Source: DASXRU01 sp039933315 (lineage in GTDB: Bacteria; Acidobacteriota; Blastocatellia; Pyrinomonadales; Pyrinomonadaceae). Taken from it: a DNA stretch of 64,000 nucleotides. Numbering within the stretch: position 1 is the first letter of the stretch; every line of letters starts with the position of its first letter. The stretch spans positions 11,677 through 75,676 of the forward strand of contig JBDTOI010000002.1 in assembly GCA_039933315.1 (NCBI GenBank), read 5' to 3'. Positions 1 to 8,059 of the stretch are shown here, piece by piece. The notes below the pieces were generated by a model. It did no database searches, was not told the origin of the DNA, and saw only the letters and a list, made by a program, of their open reading frames with translations. The translations under genes were made by a program, and so were the position numbers.

Positions 1-634
1 GATCGGGATCCTGCACTCGAACGAAGTTAACGTTAGTTCGCTCGGGGAACTGGTGATGGTTTTCAATCAGGGGGCCGAGACGTCGCCAGTCGATTGCAGC
101 AAAATCATCGACAAAGAGGCAACAATTCGGGTTCCCCATTTGCAGCGCCGTAACCAGGTACGTCTCACCGGCCACGTTCAGGGGATAATCAATTACGCGC
201 TCGAGCGGAACGTCCGTCCGCATCGGGATCGACGCGCCGTCAAATTTAGGTTGGCCCAGTTCAGACTCGAAGACGTAATCTCCCACTCCCAACTGTTCGC
301 GCAAAAGATAACGCTTGATCCCGGAGCGAGTCTTCAATCGCAACTCCGGAAGCGACCAGAGTTCACGGTAGTAAAGATAAGCTGCGGCGCAACGCGTGCC
401 GTTGCCCGAAAGATTCGCTTCACTGCCGTCAACATTGAATATGCGCACCACAAAATCCGCGCTCGGATCTTCTGAACGCGTGACGACGTCAATCCCATCT
501 GCTCCGGCGCCGTAGTGTCGATCACAAATGCGCCGGGCAAATTCATTGAGGTCGGTAACGGCAGAAAGCTGCTCGGCTTCAAAGACGATGTAATCGTTAC
601 CGAAGCCATGAAACTTGATGAAGCTGAAGGGCAT
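1..634 (-). CDS. dapF: Diaminopimelate epimerase, C-terminus cut by window edge
   Basis: The frame stays open from an ATG at 634 to the window edge, giving 211 N-terminal residues of a protein normally about 270-290 long. It begins MPFSFIKFHGFGNDYIVF, the usual DapF opening, followed by GAGADGID and SGNGTRCAAA, which carries the first catalytic cysteine. The second cysteine lies in the missing part. A MGNPNCCLFVDD stretch matches the family GNPH region, with Asn-Cys where His is usual. DapF converts LL- to meso-diaminopimelate for lysine and peptidoglycan synthesis. The start lies 5 nt after the dinB-like stop, so the two genes probably share a transcript. Confidence 0.93.
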   Translation of the reverse strand, partial: MPFSFIKFHGFGNDYIVFEAEQLSAVTDLNEFARRICDRHYGAGADGIDVVTRSEDPSADFVVRIFNVDGSEANLSGNGTRCAAAYLYYRELWSLPELRLKTRSGIKRYLLREQLGVGDYVFESELGQPKFDGASIPMRTDVPLERVIDYPLNVAGETYLVTALQMGNPNCCLFVDDFAAIDWRRLGPLIENHHQFPERTNVNFVRVQDPD

Positions 635-639
635 ATCGA

Positions 640-1158
640 TCAGGCGCTGGCCTTCTGCGGCTCGAAAATCTTGCGGAGGCGTTTGGTTAACACGGGCTCG
701 ATGCCGAGCAGGCGCAGGTAAACCGTGAACTGGCCGCGATGATACATCTCATGCGCGAGGGCAGACGCCAGGAAGTCATACTTCGCGATTTCCTTGCCGT
801 CAAACCGTTTCATGTCGCTCTGTAGTTCGTTACCGGCTTCGCGCAAGCGGCTTTCCGTGTCGTCCATGGACTGGCGAAGCAAATCGATCAAACGTTCTTT
901 ATCGTGGATGTCGCTAACGCCAGGGGCATAGGTCTTAATCTGATCCGGGAACGATTGCCGAAACAGGTTCGTATCCGCGCGGCAAACCTCGCCGATCAGC
1001 GTCTTCTGCGCCTCTACGACGTGTTGCAGGATGCCGGCGACAGAACGCATGTCGGGCGTCGCCTTAAACGTAAATTGATCGGCGGGAATGGTTTCCGCTT
1101 CATCAATCAATCCGGCACGTACTTCTTGCCAACTGCTGATTAAAACATCAAGTGACAT
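640..1158 (-). CDS. DinB-family four-helix metalloprotein
   Basis: This 172-residue protein has the DinB/YfiT fold signature: a long first helix, a histidine at 46 in ILQHVVEAQ, and the C-terminal HEMYHRGQ motif giving H136 and H140. These three histidines are the usual divalent-metal site. The family includes thiol-dependent transferases and many uncharacterised members, so the substrate is unknown. The ATG is supported by AGGAGG about 7 nt upstream. It is followed after 5 nt by dapF on the same strand. Confidence 0.88.
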   Translation of the reverse strand: MSLDVLISSWQEVRAGLIDEAETIPADQFTFKATPDMRSVAGILQHVVEAQKTLIGEVCRADTNLFRQSFPDQIKTYAPGVSDIHDKERLIDLLRQSMDDTESRLREAGNELQSDMKRFDGKEIAKYDFLASALAHEMYHRGQFTVYLRLLGIEPVLTKRLRKIFEPQKASA

Positions 1159-1219
1159 AAACGTCCTCCTCGCGGTTAAATATGAAGCCAGGGATGGTTT
1201 TAGCGAAGCGGGATATTGT

Positions 1220-1495
1220 CTACATTTTTCGCGACATGTGGATGATACTCACGACTTCGATGCGGCGGGGTTGAATATGGTAAATGATTCGATAGGGAGG
1301 CTCCAACAGCTCGCGGATATGGTCTACCTTAAACTCGGGAACCACACGGCCTGAAAGCGGAAAGGCAGCAATTTGCTCAGTTCGGCTGATTAGCCGATCA
1401 GCCATACGCTTTGCGTATACTGGCGAGCTTTGGGCTATATAGTGGTGAATGGTGCGAAGGTTGTTCCGGGCTGTGAATGTCCAAACAACCTTCAC
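1220..1495 (-). CDS. ParE/RelE-type toxin
   Basis: A 91-residue basic protein with the ParE/RelE layout: N-terminal WTFTARNNLRTIHHYIA helix, a central AAFPLSGRVVPEF segment, and the YRIIYHIQPRRIEVVSIIHMSR strands with the closing basic residues. Family members poison gyrase or cleave mRNA at the ribosome; which applies here cannot be told. The GTG start overlaps the antitoxin stop by 4 nt (GTGA), so translation is probably coupled and the antitoxin comes first, the usual order for ParDE-like pairs. Confidence 0.88.
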   Translation of the reverse strand: MKVVWTFTARNNLRTIHHYIAQSSPVYAKRMADRLISRTEQIAAFPLSGRVVPEFKVDHIRELLEPPYRIIYHIQPRRIEVVSIIHMSRKM

Positions 1496-1680
1496 GTCGG
1501 CAACCCGAATTCTTCTCGTACTTTCTCAATCTCGATGACGCGCTCCGCCTCGCCATCAGCTAGTCCTGACTCCACGCTTTCGCGAACGTAGATCTCGTAC
1601 ATTAGATCTTCCCAAGTTGAGTCTTCGGGTAGTGCGTCAACCAGTCGGCGAGCGGCTTCTTTGATACTTGTAGCGCCCAT
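1492..1680 (-). CDS. Antitoxin partner of the ParE-type toxin
   Basis: A 62-residue acidic protein containing ALPEDSTWEDLMYEIYVRESVESG and a C-terminal EIEKVREEFGLPT tail. This pattern is common in short antitoxins encoded before ParE/RelE toxins, though I cannot name the family. It shares a 4-nt overlap with the toxin gene. The acidic helical C-terminus is the likely toxin-binding part and the N-terminus the likely DNA-binding or dimer part; both are inferences from similar systems. The pair probably represses its own promoter between about 1681 and 1796. Confidence 0.8.
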   Translation of the reverse strand: MGATSIKEAARRLVDALPEDSTWEDLMYEIYVRESVESGLADGEAERVIEIEKVREEFGLPT

Positions 1681-1796
1681 AAGCTCGTCTTCGATCCTTC
1701 CTTATGAAGCGAATATAGTCAGTTCCCTTTAAGGGGTCAATCCTGTTTCGCCAAGGGAGCGTAGAGACTCCAAGCCAGAAATGTTGCACGCAAAAT

Positions 1797-3443
1797 CTAC
1801 TGCGACCGGCCCGCAAACGATGCCAGTAGCACCGCAATTGCATCGATCGAATCCTTGCGCACCGTGCTGACGTCGGCGTAATTGTTCAGCATCATCGAGA
1901 AGACCAGGCGTTCGCCGGCCGCGGTGGTGACATAGCCCGACAACGAAGCCACCGAGCTGAGCGTGCCCGTTTTGGCGCGCACGTTGCCCATTGCCGGCGT
2001 GTTTTTCATGCGATTGCTCAATGTGCCGTCCACTCCGGCGATAGGCAAAGCCTCGCGAAAAACATCCGCGTAGCGATGGCGGCTCATGTAGGTCAGCAAT
2101 TGCAAAGACGCGCTGGCTGTAATCATGTCGTTTCGCGATAGCCCGGAGCCGTCACTGAGTACGAGTTCATCGGAATTGACCCCTGCCTGCTGCAGAAAGC
2201 CTTTGACAACTTCCAACCCCGCCTGCTCGCTCGTCTGTTTGGGATTGGCACCAGGCCCCTTTCCGAGCGTCCGCAGGATTAACTCGGTGTACAGGTTCTG
2301 ACTGGGTTTAAGAGTCTGTGCGGCAATGATGTTAAGCGGTGGCGACTGCAGACTTGCGATTTCCAGCAACGGCTGGCTTGAACTTGCCTTCGCATCGGCA
2401 GGTTGGGCAGCGAGGTTGTTTTGCGTCTGCACCAGACTCGGGGTTGAACGCCCATTAACCGTGCGCGTGCGTCCGGTAAATGCGACCCCGCGCTGCGCCA
2501 GTGAAGCGCGCAACATTGACGCGAAGACCAGCGCCGGGTCGGGGACCGCCACAAACCCGGCGTAGCCTTTGTTATCAAGCGGCAGGTTGCCGCCAATCTC
2601 CAATACATTGCTGCCGAGTGCGCGATAGACAGTAAGTTCGCTCTTTCCTCCCGCCGGAGAGGTCCTGGTGCGATTTGAGATAGAAACAAAGGGCGCCGGC
2701 GGCCCGGTGGTAATCAAGCAGGGCGCGCCCACCTTTGACCCCGGCTTAACAAAAAGATCGAGCGCATTATCGTTAATAGTCAGAGCGCTTACTTCCGCGC
2801 CATACCACCACTGTAGATCTTCCCATTCCCATCCACCGCCCAGCGGCGGCCCGTTGAAATAGCTTTCGTCACCCACCAGGTCACCCTTAACGCGTTTCAC
2901 ACCGGCGGCCACAATCCGGTCGGCAAGGTCATTGATGCCTTTGGTATAATCGCCGTTATTGAAGCGCGCCGCGATCGAAGGATCGCCGCGTCCGTAAATG
3001 ATCAGGTTCCCTTTGATCGTTCCACTCTTATCAGGTTTCTCCCCAGCGTAAACGGAAGTGACGAAGCGATAGTCCGTAGTCAGACGATCAAGAGCGGCGG
3101 CGACCGTATAAATCTTCATATTCGAAGCGGGCCGCAAAAGCTTGTCAGCATTCTCGCTGAAGAGGATTTGTCCCGTATCCAACGATGCAACCTTCACGGC
3201 GAACATTCCGGGCGCCAGCTCGGGCCGCCGCATCACTTCTTCGATACGCGCACGCAACTCCGCCAGGGTCTTCGGCGCGTTGGTGGATTGTCCGGCGGCG
3301 GTTGCCGGGGGCGAAAGGGAAAACTGGCGCTGCGATGGTTGAAGCCGATGCTGAGCAGACGTGGGCGCGATGGCGCCCCCGGTCACAGCCAGTAAGAGGG
3401 TAATGAATGTCAGGCGCGAATATGCGCTATGGATTTTTGTCAT
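1797..3443 (-). CDS. dacB: D-alanyl-D-alanine carboxypeptidase/endopeptidase, PBP4 type
   Basis: A periplasmic peptidase S13 protein that trims peptidoglycan stem peptides. The three penicillin-binding motifs are present: SNMK (S107-K110), SRN in GSGLSRND, and KTG at about 491. Between the first two is the long insert typical of PBP4, with the NGDYTKG and GGWEWEDLQWWYGAEVSALTINDN stretches. I chose the ATG at 3443 because it opens directly onto a signal peptide ending near TSAQ; the frame stays open to 3500 but that adds an arginine-rich leader. The resulting length is 548 residues, normal for the family. Confidence 0.93.
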   Translation of the reverse strand: MTKIHSAYSRLTFITLLLAVTGGAIAPTSAQHRLQPSQRQFSLSPPATAAGQSTNAPKTLAELRARIEEVMRRPELAPGMFAVKVASLDTGQILFSENADKLLRPASNMKIYTVAAALDRLTTDYRFVTSVYAGEKPDKSGTIKGNLIIYGRGDPSIAARFNNGDYTKGINDLADRIVAAGVKRVKGDLVGDESYFNGPPLGGGWEWEDLQWWYGAEVSALTINDNALDLFVKPGSKVGAPCLITTGPPAPFVSISNRTRTSPAGGKSELTVYRALGSNVLEIGGNLPLDNKGYAGFVAVPDPALVFASMLRASLAQRGVAFTGRTRTVNGRSTPSLVQTQNNLAAQPADAKASSSQPLLEIASLQSPPLNIIAAQTLKPSQNLYTELILRTLGKGPGANPKQTSEQAGLEVVKGFLQQAGVNSDELVLSDGSGLSRNDMITASASLQLLTYMSRHRYADVFREALPIAGVDGTLSNRMKNTPAMGNVRAKTGTLSSVASLSGYVTTAAGERLVFSMMLNNYADVSTVRKDSIDAIAVLLASFAGRSQ

Positions 3444-3519
3444 TTGCGTTCGAATTTGATTCCTGAAGGTAGAGCGAGCGCGCAGCATGCGCGCAACCAA
3501 AGTGCGTTACCGTACGGTG

Positions 3520-4962
3520 TCAGGCCTTCCGGGGCACACTTTCCTCGCCGATGGTGTAGAGCGAGACGGAAGTCGATAGTCCCAGGCCCGACAACCTTCC
3601 TGCCATAATTACAATCATCTCGCCCTGATCGACTACACGTGCCTCAATCAAGACTCGCTCTCCATCACGTAACATGTTTTCAGTGTTTTCGTAGCGCGAG
3701 ATTATCAATGGTTCGACTCCCCAGATCAGAGCCAGCTCATTCAGCACGTCGCGGGAATGCGTGAGGGCCACGATGCGTTGGGCCGGTCGCAAAGCCGACA
3801 GACGGCGCGCCATCAACCCTGATTCGGTGAAGACTGCCGTCGTCCTGGTCCCCATCTCATTGGCAGCGAACGCGGCTGCCTCGCAGAGGGCGCGACTGAC
3901 CCGGCCTGATTGTTTACCGATCAGCCTGGTAATGTCTTCCGGAATACTGTCCCCTCCGCTTTCCGCCGAATCGATGATACGGGCCATGGTGGCCACGGCG
4001 GCCACGGGATAATTGCCACTGGCGGTTTCGTTGGAAAGCATAACGCAATCGGATCCGTCCCACACGGCGTTGGCCACGTCGGAGGCTTCGGCGCGAGTAG
4101 GGCGCGGACTAGTGACCATCGACTGCAACATCTGGGTTGCCGTAATCACGAGTTTGCCGGCGGCGTTCGTTTTTTCAATAATACGTTTTTGATAGACGGG
4201 TACGAGCTCGACGCTGGTTTCTACTCCCAGATCACCGCGGGCCACCATAATGCCATCGGCGGCGGAGATAATTTCTTCCAGATGATCGATGGCTTCGGCT
4301 TTTTCTATCTTTGCTATCAGTGGGGCCGAGCCTCCCAACGACTTGATTAATGCCTTGGCCTCCGCGCAATCCTCCGCCCGACGCACAAATGACAGCGCAA
4401 TGTAATCTGCGCGCTGCTGCACCGCCCACGCCAGGTCACTTCGATCTTTGTCGGTCAGCGACGGAATGGGCAGGCTGATACCGGGCAGGTTAATTCCCTT
4501 ACGCTCGCCCAGCACGCCGCCATTGATGACGCGGCAAATAACGTCCGTGGCGGTAGTTGATTCAACTATCAACTCGATCGCGCCATCATCCAGAAGCAAA
4601 CGCGCGCCGGGCTTAACGTCGCGCGCCATGCCGGCGTAGTTGGTTGAAACTTCGTGACTGTTGCCTGCGACCGGCCGGGTGGTAATGATGAACTCCGAAT
4701 TGGTTTCCAGAGTTACGGGTTTGTGGTCATTCAAACCATCGGTGCGAATCTTTGGTCCCGACAGATCCACCAGCACGGCTAGTGGGCGCTTCATGGTTTG
4801 CGCTGCCTGGCGGGCGACGCTAATGTCTTCCGCTTTTTCGTCCTGCGTGCCGTGCGACATGTTTATGCGCACGCCATTCACCCCGGCGGCCAGCATGGCC
4901 TCCAGGATCCCTGGTTCGCGGGTTGCGGGCCCGAGCGTCGCCAGTATCTTTGCTTGTCTCAA
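3520..4962 (-). CDS. pyk: Pyruvate kinase
   Basis: Catalyses phosphoenolpyruvate plus ADP to pyruvate plus ATP, the last step of glycolysis, in the cytoplasm. The 480 residues include AKILATLGPA at the N-terminus, VDLSGPKIRT, the catalytic IAKIEKAEAI with K218 and E220, and MVARGDLGVE at 239-248. The C-terminal alpha/beta domain is complete. The start is TTG, with GAGG about 9 nt upstream; no better ATG lies nearby. The previous gene on this strand, the TlpA-like one, ends about 110 nt upstream, so pyk may have its own promoter. Confidence 0.96.
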   Translation of the reverse strand: MRQAKILATLGPATREPGILEAMLAAGVNGVRINMSHGTQDEKAEDISVARQAAQTMKRPLAVLVDLSGPKIRTDGLNDHKPVTLETNSEFIITTRPVAGNSHEVSTNYAGMARDVKPGARLLLDDGAIELIVESTTATDVICRVINGGVLGERKGINLPGISLPIPSLTDKDRSDLAWAVQQRADYIALSFVRRAEDCAEAKALIKSLGGSAPLIAKIEKAEAIDHLEEIISAADGIMVARGDLGVETSVELVPVYQKRIIEKTNAAGKLVITATQMLQSMVTSPRPTRAEASDVANAVWDGSDCVMLSNETASGNYPVAAVATMARIIDSAESGGDSIPEDITRLIGKQSGRVSRALCEAAAFAANEMGTRTTAVFTESGLMARRLSALRPAQRIVALTHSRDVLNELALIWGVEPLIISRYENTENMLRDGERVLIEARVVDQGEMIVIMAGRLSGLGLSTSVSLYTIGEESVPRKA

Positions 4963-5069
4963 AAAGAATTCCTCAAAATGCTTTTGCTTTTCGAATCAAT
5001 GGGCCCAGGGGCCGACCTTCAGAATAGAACCAAAACGGTTAGGCGCGTTACGACGGCCGACCTCCGCTG

Positions 5070-5711
5070 CTACTCTGTTCCCGAAGCGAGCGCCGATTGC
5101 ACCACGCGCTCGAGTTCTACGGGGATTGTCTCGTCGTAACCGATAAACCTCTTCGCCAGATGTCCTCGCCGATCGAACACGAAAGCCTGTGGAATGCTGT
5201 CGTCACCTCCGAGTTGCGCATCGGCGAACTCCGGATCAGGGAACCCCAGCGGGTATTGAATGCCGAATTCACGCGCGAACCCGGGAACATCGTTGCGATC
5301 TTCGGGGCCGCCCACGTTTAGCCCGACGATTTGCAAACCTTGCGCGCCTAGACGCTTCTGCATCGCCACCAGGTGCGGCGCCGCCTCGCGACAGGGCTGG
5401 CACCAGGTCGCATAAAAATCCAAGACGACCACCTTGCCCTGATAGTCGGAGAGCTTCACGCGCCGATCGTCTGTCAAAGTCCAGTCAAAGGCAGCGTGAC
5501 TCTCGCCGGTAAGATTACTGATTGGCGTTGGCTGCTGGGCGGCTGGACTCGCTGCAGTGTTTATCTGTGAGGTTTCAGAGGGCCGGCTGTGGCACCCGGC
5601 CGGCAAGAGCAGACAAAGTGCGGCTAGCGCGAAGGCGAGTCTCGTTCTCGCTACCCCGCCCGGCTTGCGTAAAGCGCAAGGCATCTGCAGAAGATTCCTA
5701 AGCTCCGACAT
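5070..5711 (-). CDS. TlpA-like thioredoxin-fold lipoprotein
   Basis: A 213-residue exported protein. A hydrophobic signal ends in LLLPAGC, a lipobox placing the lipidated cysteine near residue 40, so it is probably anchored in a membrane. After a Pro/Ala/Thr-rich linker comes an AhpC/TSA-thioredoxin domain with KVVVLDFYATWCQPCREAAPHL, whose WCQPC is the redox site, and IPQAFVFDRRG with the cis-proline. Such proteins reduce periplasmic disulfides, often for cytochrome c maturation; no such partner is adjacent, so the client is unknown. Confidence 0.9.
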   Translation of the reverse strand: MSELRNLLQMPCALRKPGGVARTRLAFALAALCLLLPAGCHSRPSETSQINTAASPAAQQPTPISNLTGESHAAFDWTLTDDRRVKLSDYQGKVVVLDFYATWCQPCREAAPHLVAMQKRLGAQGLQIVGLNVGGPEDRNDVPGFAREFGIQYPLGFPDPEFADAQLGGDDSIPQAFVFDRRGHLAKRFIGYDETIPVELERVVQSALASGTE

Positions 5712-5788
5712 AATTGCGTCAGGAATATTCTATACGACGCACAGTGATGGCAAAAGGTGAGCGCGGAAGTGGACAAGTTTCCCCGCAG

Positions 5789-5986
5789 CTATTGGCTTGT
5801 CAGCTCGTCGTCGGGGGCGGTTGGTTGGGATGATTCATCGACGTGACGCTCGGACGGTGGTCCGGGCACGCGAAACTCTTCATTGGCCCAGCGGCCAAAG
5901 TCTATGAGCTTGCAACGTTCAGAACAGAAGGGCCGATCCGGATTGTCATTCCACTCAATGGGTTTGCCGCAGGTTGGACACTTCAT
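5789..5986 (-). CDS. yacG: YacG-type zinc protein (DNA gyrase inhibitor family)
   Basis: A 65-residue protein beginning MKCPTCGKPIEWNDNPDRPF with CSERCKLIDFGRW next, giving the four zinc-binding cysteines C3, C6, C21 and C25 of YacG. E. coli YacG binds GyrB and inhibits gyrase, and the C-terminal tail is normally disordered, as here. The ATG is the only sensible start. It lies between the TlpA-like gene and the Crp-like gene, all on the minus strand. Confidence 0.92.
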   Translation of the reverse strand: MKCPTCGKPIEWNDNPDRPFCSERCKLIDFGRWANEEFRVPGPPSERHVDESSQPTAPDDELTSQ

Positions 5987-6042
5987 AAGAGGGAATAGAG
6001 CGACTGCAAAGTGAACTGCGCCACGCGAGTTTTCGGGCTGCT

Positions 6043-6061
6043 CGCAAACTAATAGTTTGCG
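6043..6061. repeat. Short palindrome CGCAAACT-N3-AGTTTGCG
   Basis: A 19-nt perfect-arm palindrome (CGCAAACTAATAGTTTGCG) ending one base from the stop codon of the crp-like gene. The same arms with different 2-3 nt centres occur at 26327, 40784 and 53515. It could form a hairpin in the transcript end, but there is no T-run, so a termination role is unproven. Confidence 0.75.
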
Positions 6062-6778
6062 TTACATGGTCAGGCTCAGACACTCACGACGCTTGACCAG
6101 GATCTTTCGCTTAACAAAGTCGATAGTACCGGCGCGGCGCATTGCATTCAATCGCACGGTTACGCTCTCGCGAGTTGAGCCCAGCAGCGAGGCAATTTCC
6201 CGGTGGGGCAGCGGAATGTCAATCAGCACTCCATCGCTTTCATTTATCCCGTAACGGTCGGAAAACTCCGCCAGCAATTTACCCAGCCGGGCGGGAATGG
6301 CATCCAGGGCAAAGTCGGCAATGCGACGTTCGGCCTGTTCCCTGCGTTGACCGATCAGCCGGAAGGTGTAATCATAAAGTTCCCGATCCTCAACCATCGC
6401 ATCGCGAAAATCCCCCGCAGGAAACTTGAGTAGGCGAGCATTCTCGTAGGCCAGAGCGCAGTTTTCCCGCGTTGCCGCCTGAGAATAAAGGGCCGATTCC
6501 CCGAAGAGCGCTCCGGTGGGTAGAATGTCTATGACGGCTTCGCGGGCAGTTTCCGAGTCTCGCCGCGAGAGTTTTATGCGTCCCGCGGAGATGGCGTAAA
6601 GGCAATCGGCCTGGTCACCGGGCCGATAGATTGTTCGCCGGCGCGGGAAGTCGTTAACCGTGGCGCCGGCCGCGAGCCGGAGTAGTAGTGAATGATTCAG
6701 GTTGGCCGCGAATTCCAACTGGGAAACCAGGGCGGCTCGTTCGCCGATTGAAAAATCACGGTCACGTTTTTTCTGCAT
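6062..6778 (-). CDS. Crp/Fnr-family transcription regulator
   Basis: A 238-residue regulator with an N-terminal cyclic-nucleotide-binding-like barrel (RRTIYRPGDQADCLYAISAG, GALFGESALYS) and a C-terminal winged helix containing IPLPHREIASLLGSTRESV, the recognition motif of the Crp group. The barrel lacks an obvious Fnr-type N-terminal cysteine cluster, so iron-sulfur oxygen sensing is unlikely; the ligand is not evident. It faces away from the diguanylate cyclase gene at 7088 across a 309-nt gap. A short palindrome abuts its stop codon. Confidence 0.9.
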   Translation of the reverse strand: MQKKRDRDFSIGERAALVSQLEFAANLNHSLLLRLAAGATVNDFPRRRTIYRPGDQADCLYAISAGRIKLSRRDSETAREAVIDILPTGALFGESALYSQAATRENCALAYENARLLKFPAGDFRDAMVEDRELYDYTFRLIGQRREQAERRIADFALDAIPARLGKLLAEFSDRYGINESDGVLIDIPLPHREIASLLGSTRESVTVRLNAMRRAGTIDFVKRKILVKRRECLSLTM

Positions 6779-7087
6779 GGCGTTGGAATCCCCTGTCTGC
6801 CCCGGCTGCGGGACGAAGGAATTTTGAGGTGCGTTCGGTAAAGACTATGTTCTGTTGAACGAAACCCTGGCTCGAAGGTTTGGAAAGCGCTGGGTGATCT
6901 TAAAGGTGGTATCCGCGGATCCAAGCGGGGAGGATTCCGAGGTTACTTCAGGCCGCTACCAACTTCTGTTCTGGTCGGATTCGATGAGGCTTTAAGTTCA
7001 AACGAACGCGAACAATAAACGGAAGACGCGCACTCTAGCACGGCGTAAAAAACTGCGCAAGATTCTTTTTGCATCAAACTTTTGAAC
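6779..7087. other. Divergent intergenic region, no clear element
   Basis: This gap separates the Crp-like gene from the divergent diguanylate cyclase gene and must hold both promoters. I see no confident promoter boxes, riboswitch or small gene in it. Confidence 0.5.
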
Positions 7088-8032
7088 ATGATTGGTAAAC
7101 CCCACGTTCTGGTAGTTGATGACGAGCCTGACAAGCGCAGGCTCTTGCAAGTAGCTTTGCAAATGGCCGGCTATGCCGTTGAGACAGCGGAAGATGGCGC
7201 CGCGGCGTTGGCCGCAATTGAATCTAATCCGCCGGACTTAATTGTCACCGACGTCATGATGCCGGTGATGGATGGTTTCGAATTGGCACGGCGAGTGCGC
7301 GCCAACGCGCAGACTAGATTCATTCCCGTGATCATTCAAACGGCGGCCCGGGACGCGGCCGCAGACCTGCGGCTCGGGGCAGAGGCGGGGGCGCTGGGAT
7401 ACATCACTGATCCTACGGACCTGGATTTATTGCTGGCACGCGCGCGCACTCTCCTCGACTTCAAGAACTATCTGGACACGTGCGAGGAAGCCGCATTTAC
7501 CGATCACCTGACCGGACTGGCAAACCGGCGCCGGTTTGAACGGAAGATGGAGCGGGAGATCGATCGCACGCGTCGCTACGGCCGGCCTTTCTGCCTGCTG
7601 ATTCTCGACATCGATCATTTCAAGGTGGTGAACGACAATTATGGCCACGAGGCCGGAGACGAAGTACTGCGACGTCTCGCGAAAATCCTGCAAGCCGGAA
7701 CACGCGGCATAGATCTGGCGGCTCGCGTCGGCGGCGAAGAATTTGCGATTCTCCTGACCGAAACAAACCTGCAGGCCGGAGAAGAAGTTGCCGAGCGATT
7801 GCGGGCGGCGGTTGAGGGGGCGGACGTACATGAGACCGCCCGCATTACAGCGAGCCTGGGGATCGCCGAATTCCCCAGGTCAGCTACTACTGCCCAGGAA
7901 TTATTTGGCGCCGCCGACGCGGCCATGTACGAGGCAAAACACGAAGGCAGGAACCTTGTGAAACGCGCGGCCGAATTGCCGAACTCTGACCAACCGGTGG
8001 ACGTACAGCAAATGCGTAGGCGAGAGTCCTGA
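7088..8032 (+). CDS. Response regulator with GGDEF domain (diguanylate cyclase)
   Basis: A 314-residue PleD/WspR-like protein. Residues 5-120 form a receiver domain with the acidic pair D11-D12 and the phospho-acceptor D55 in IVTDVMMPVMDG. Residues about 136-295 form the GGDEF domain with GGEEF at 215-219, so it probably makes c-di-GMP. The inhibitory RxxD site (RGID, 206-209) sits at the expected spacing before GGEEF, indicating product feedback. Oddly, the receiver's conserved switch lysine is replaced: GYITDP instead of YITKP. I prefer the ATG at 7088 over the in-frame TTG at 7082; neither has a strong ribosome-binding site. No kinase is adjacent. Confidence 0.92.
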   Translation: MIGKPHVLVVDDEPDKRRLLQVALQMAGYAVETAEDGAAALAAIESNPPDLIVTDVMMPVMDGFELARRVRANAQTRFIPVIIQTAARDAAADLRLGAEAGALGYITDPTDLDLLLARARTLLDFKNYLDTCEEAAFTDHLTGLANRRRFERKMEREIDRTRRYGRPFCLLILDIDHFKVVNDNYGHEAGDEVLRRLAKILQAGTRGIDLAARVGGEEFAILLTETNLQAGEEVAERLRAAVEGADVHETARITASLGIAEFPRSATTAQELFGAADAAMYEAKHEGRNLVKRAAELPNSDQPVDVQQMRRRES

Positions 8033-8059
8033 GGGTTTTGAAAGAGAGGCCAGCAAGAA

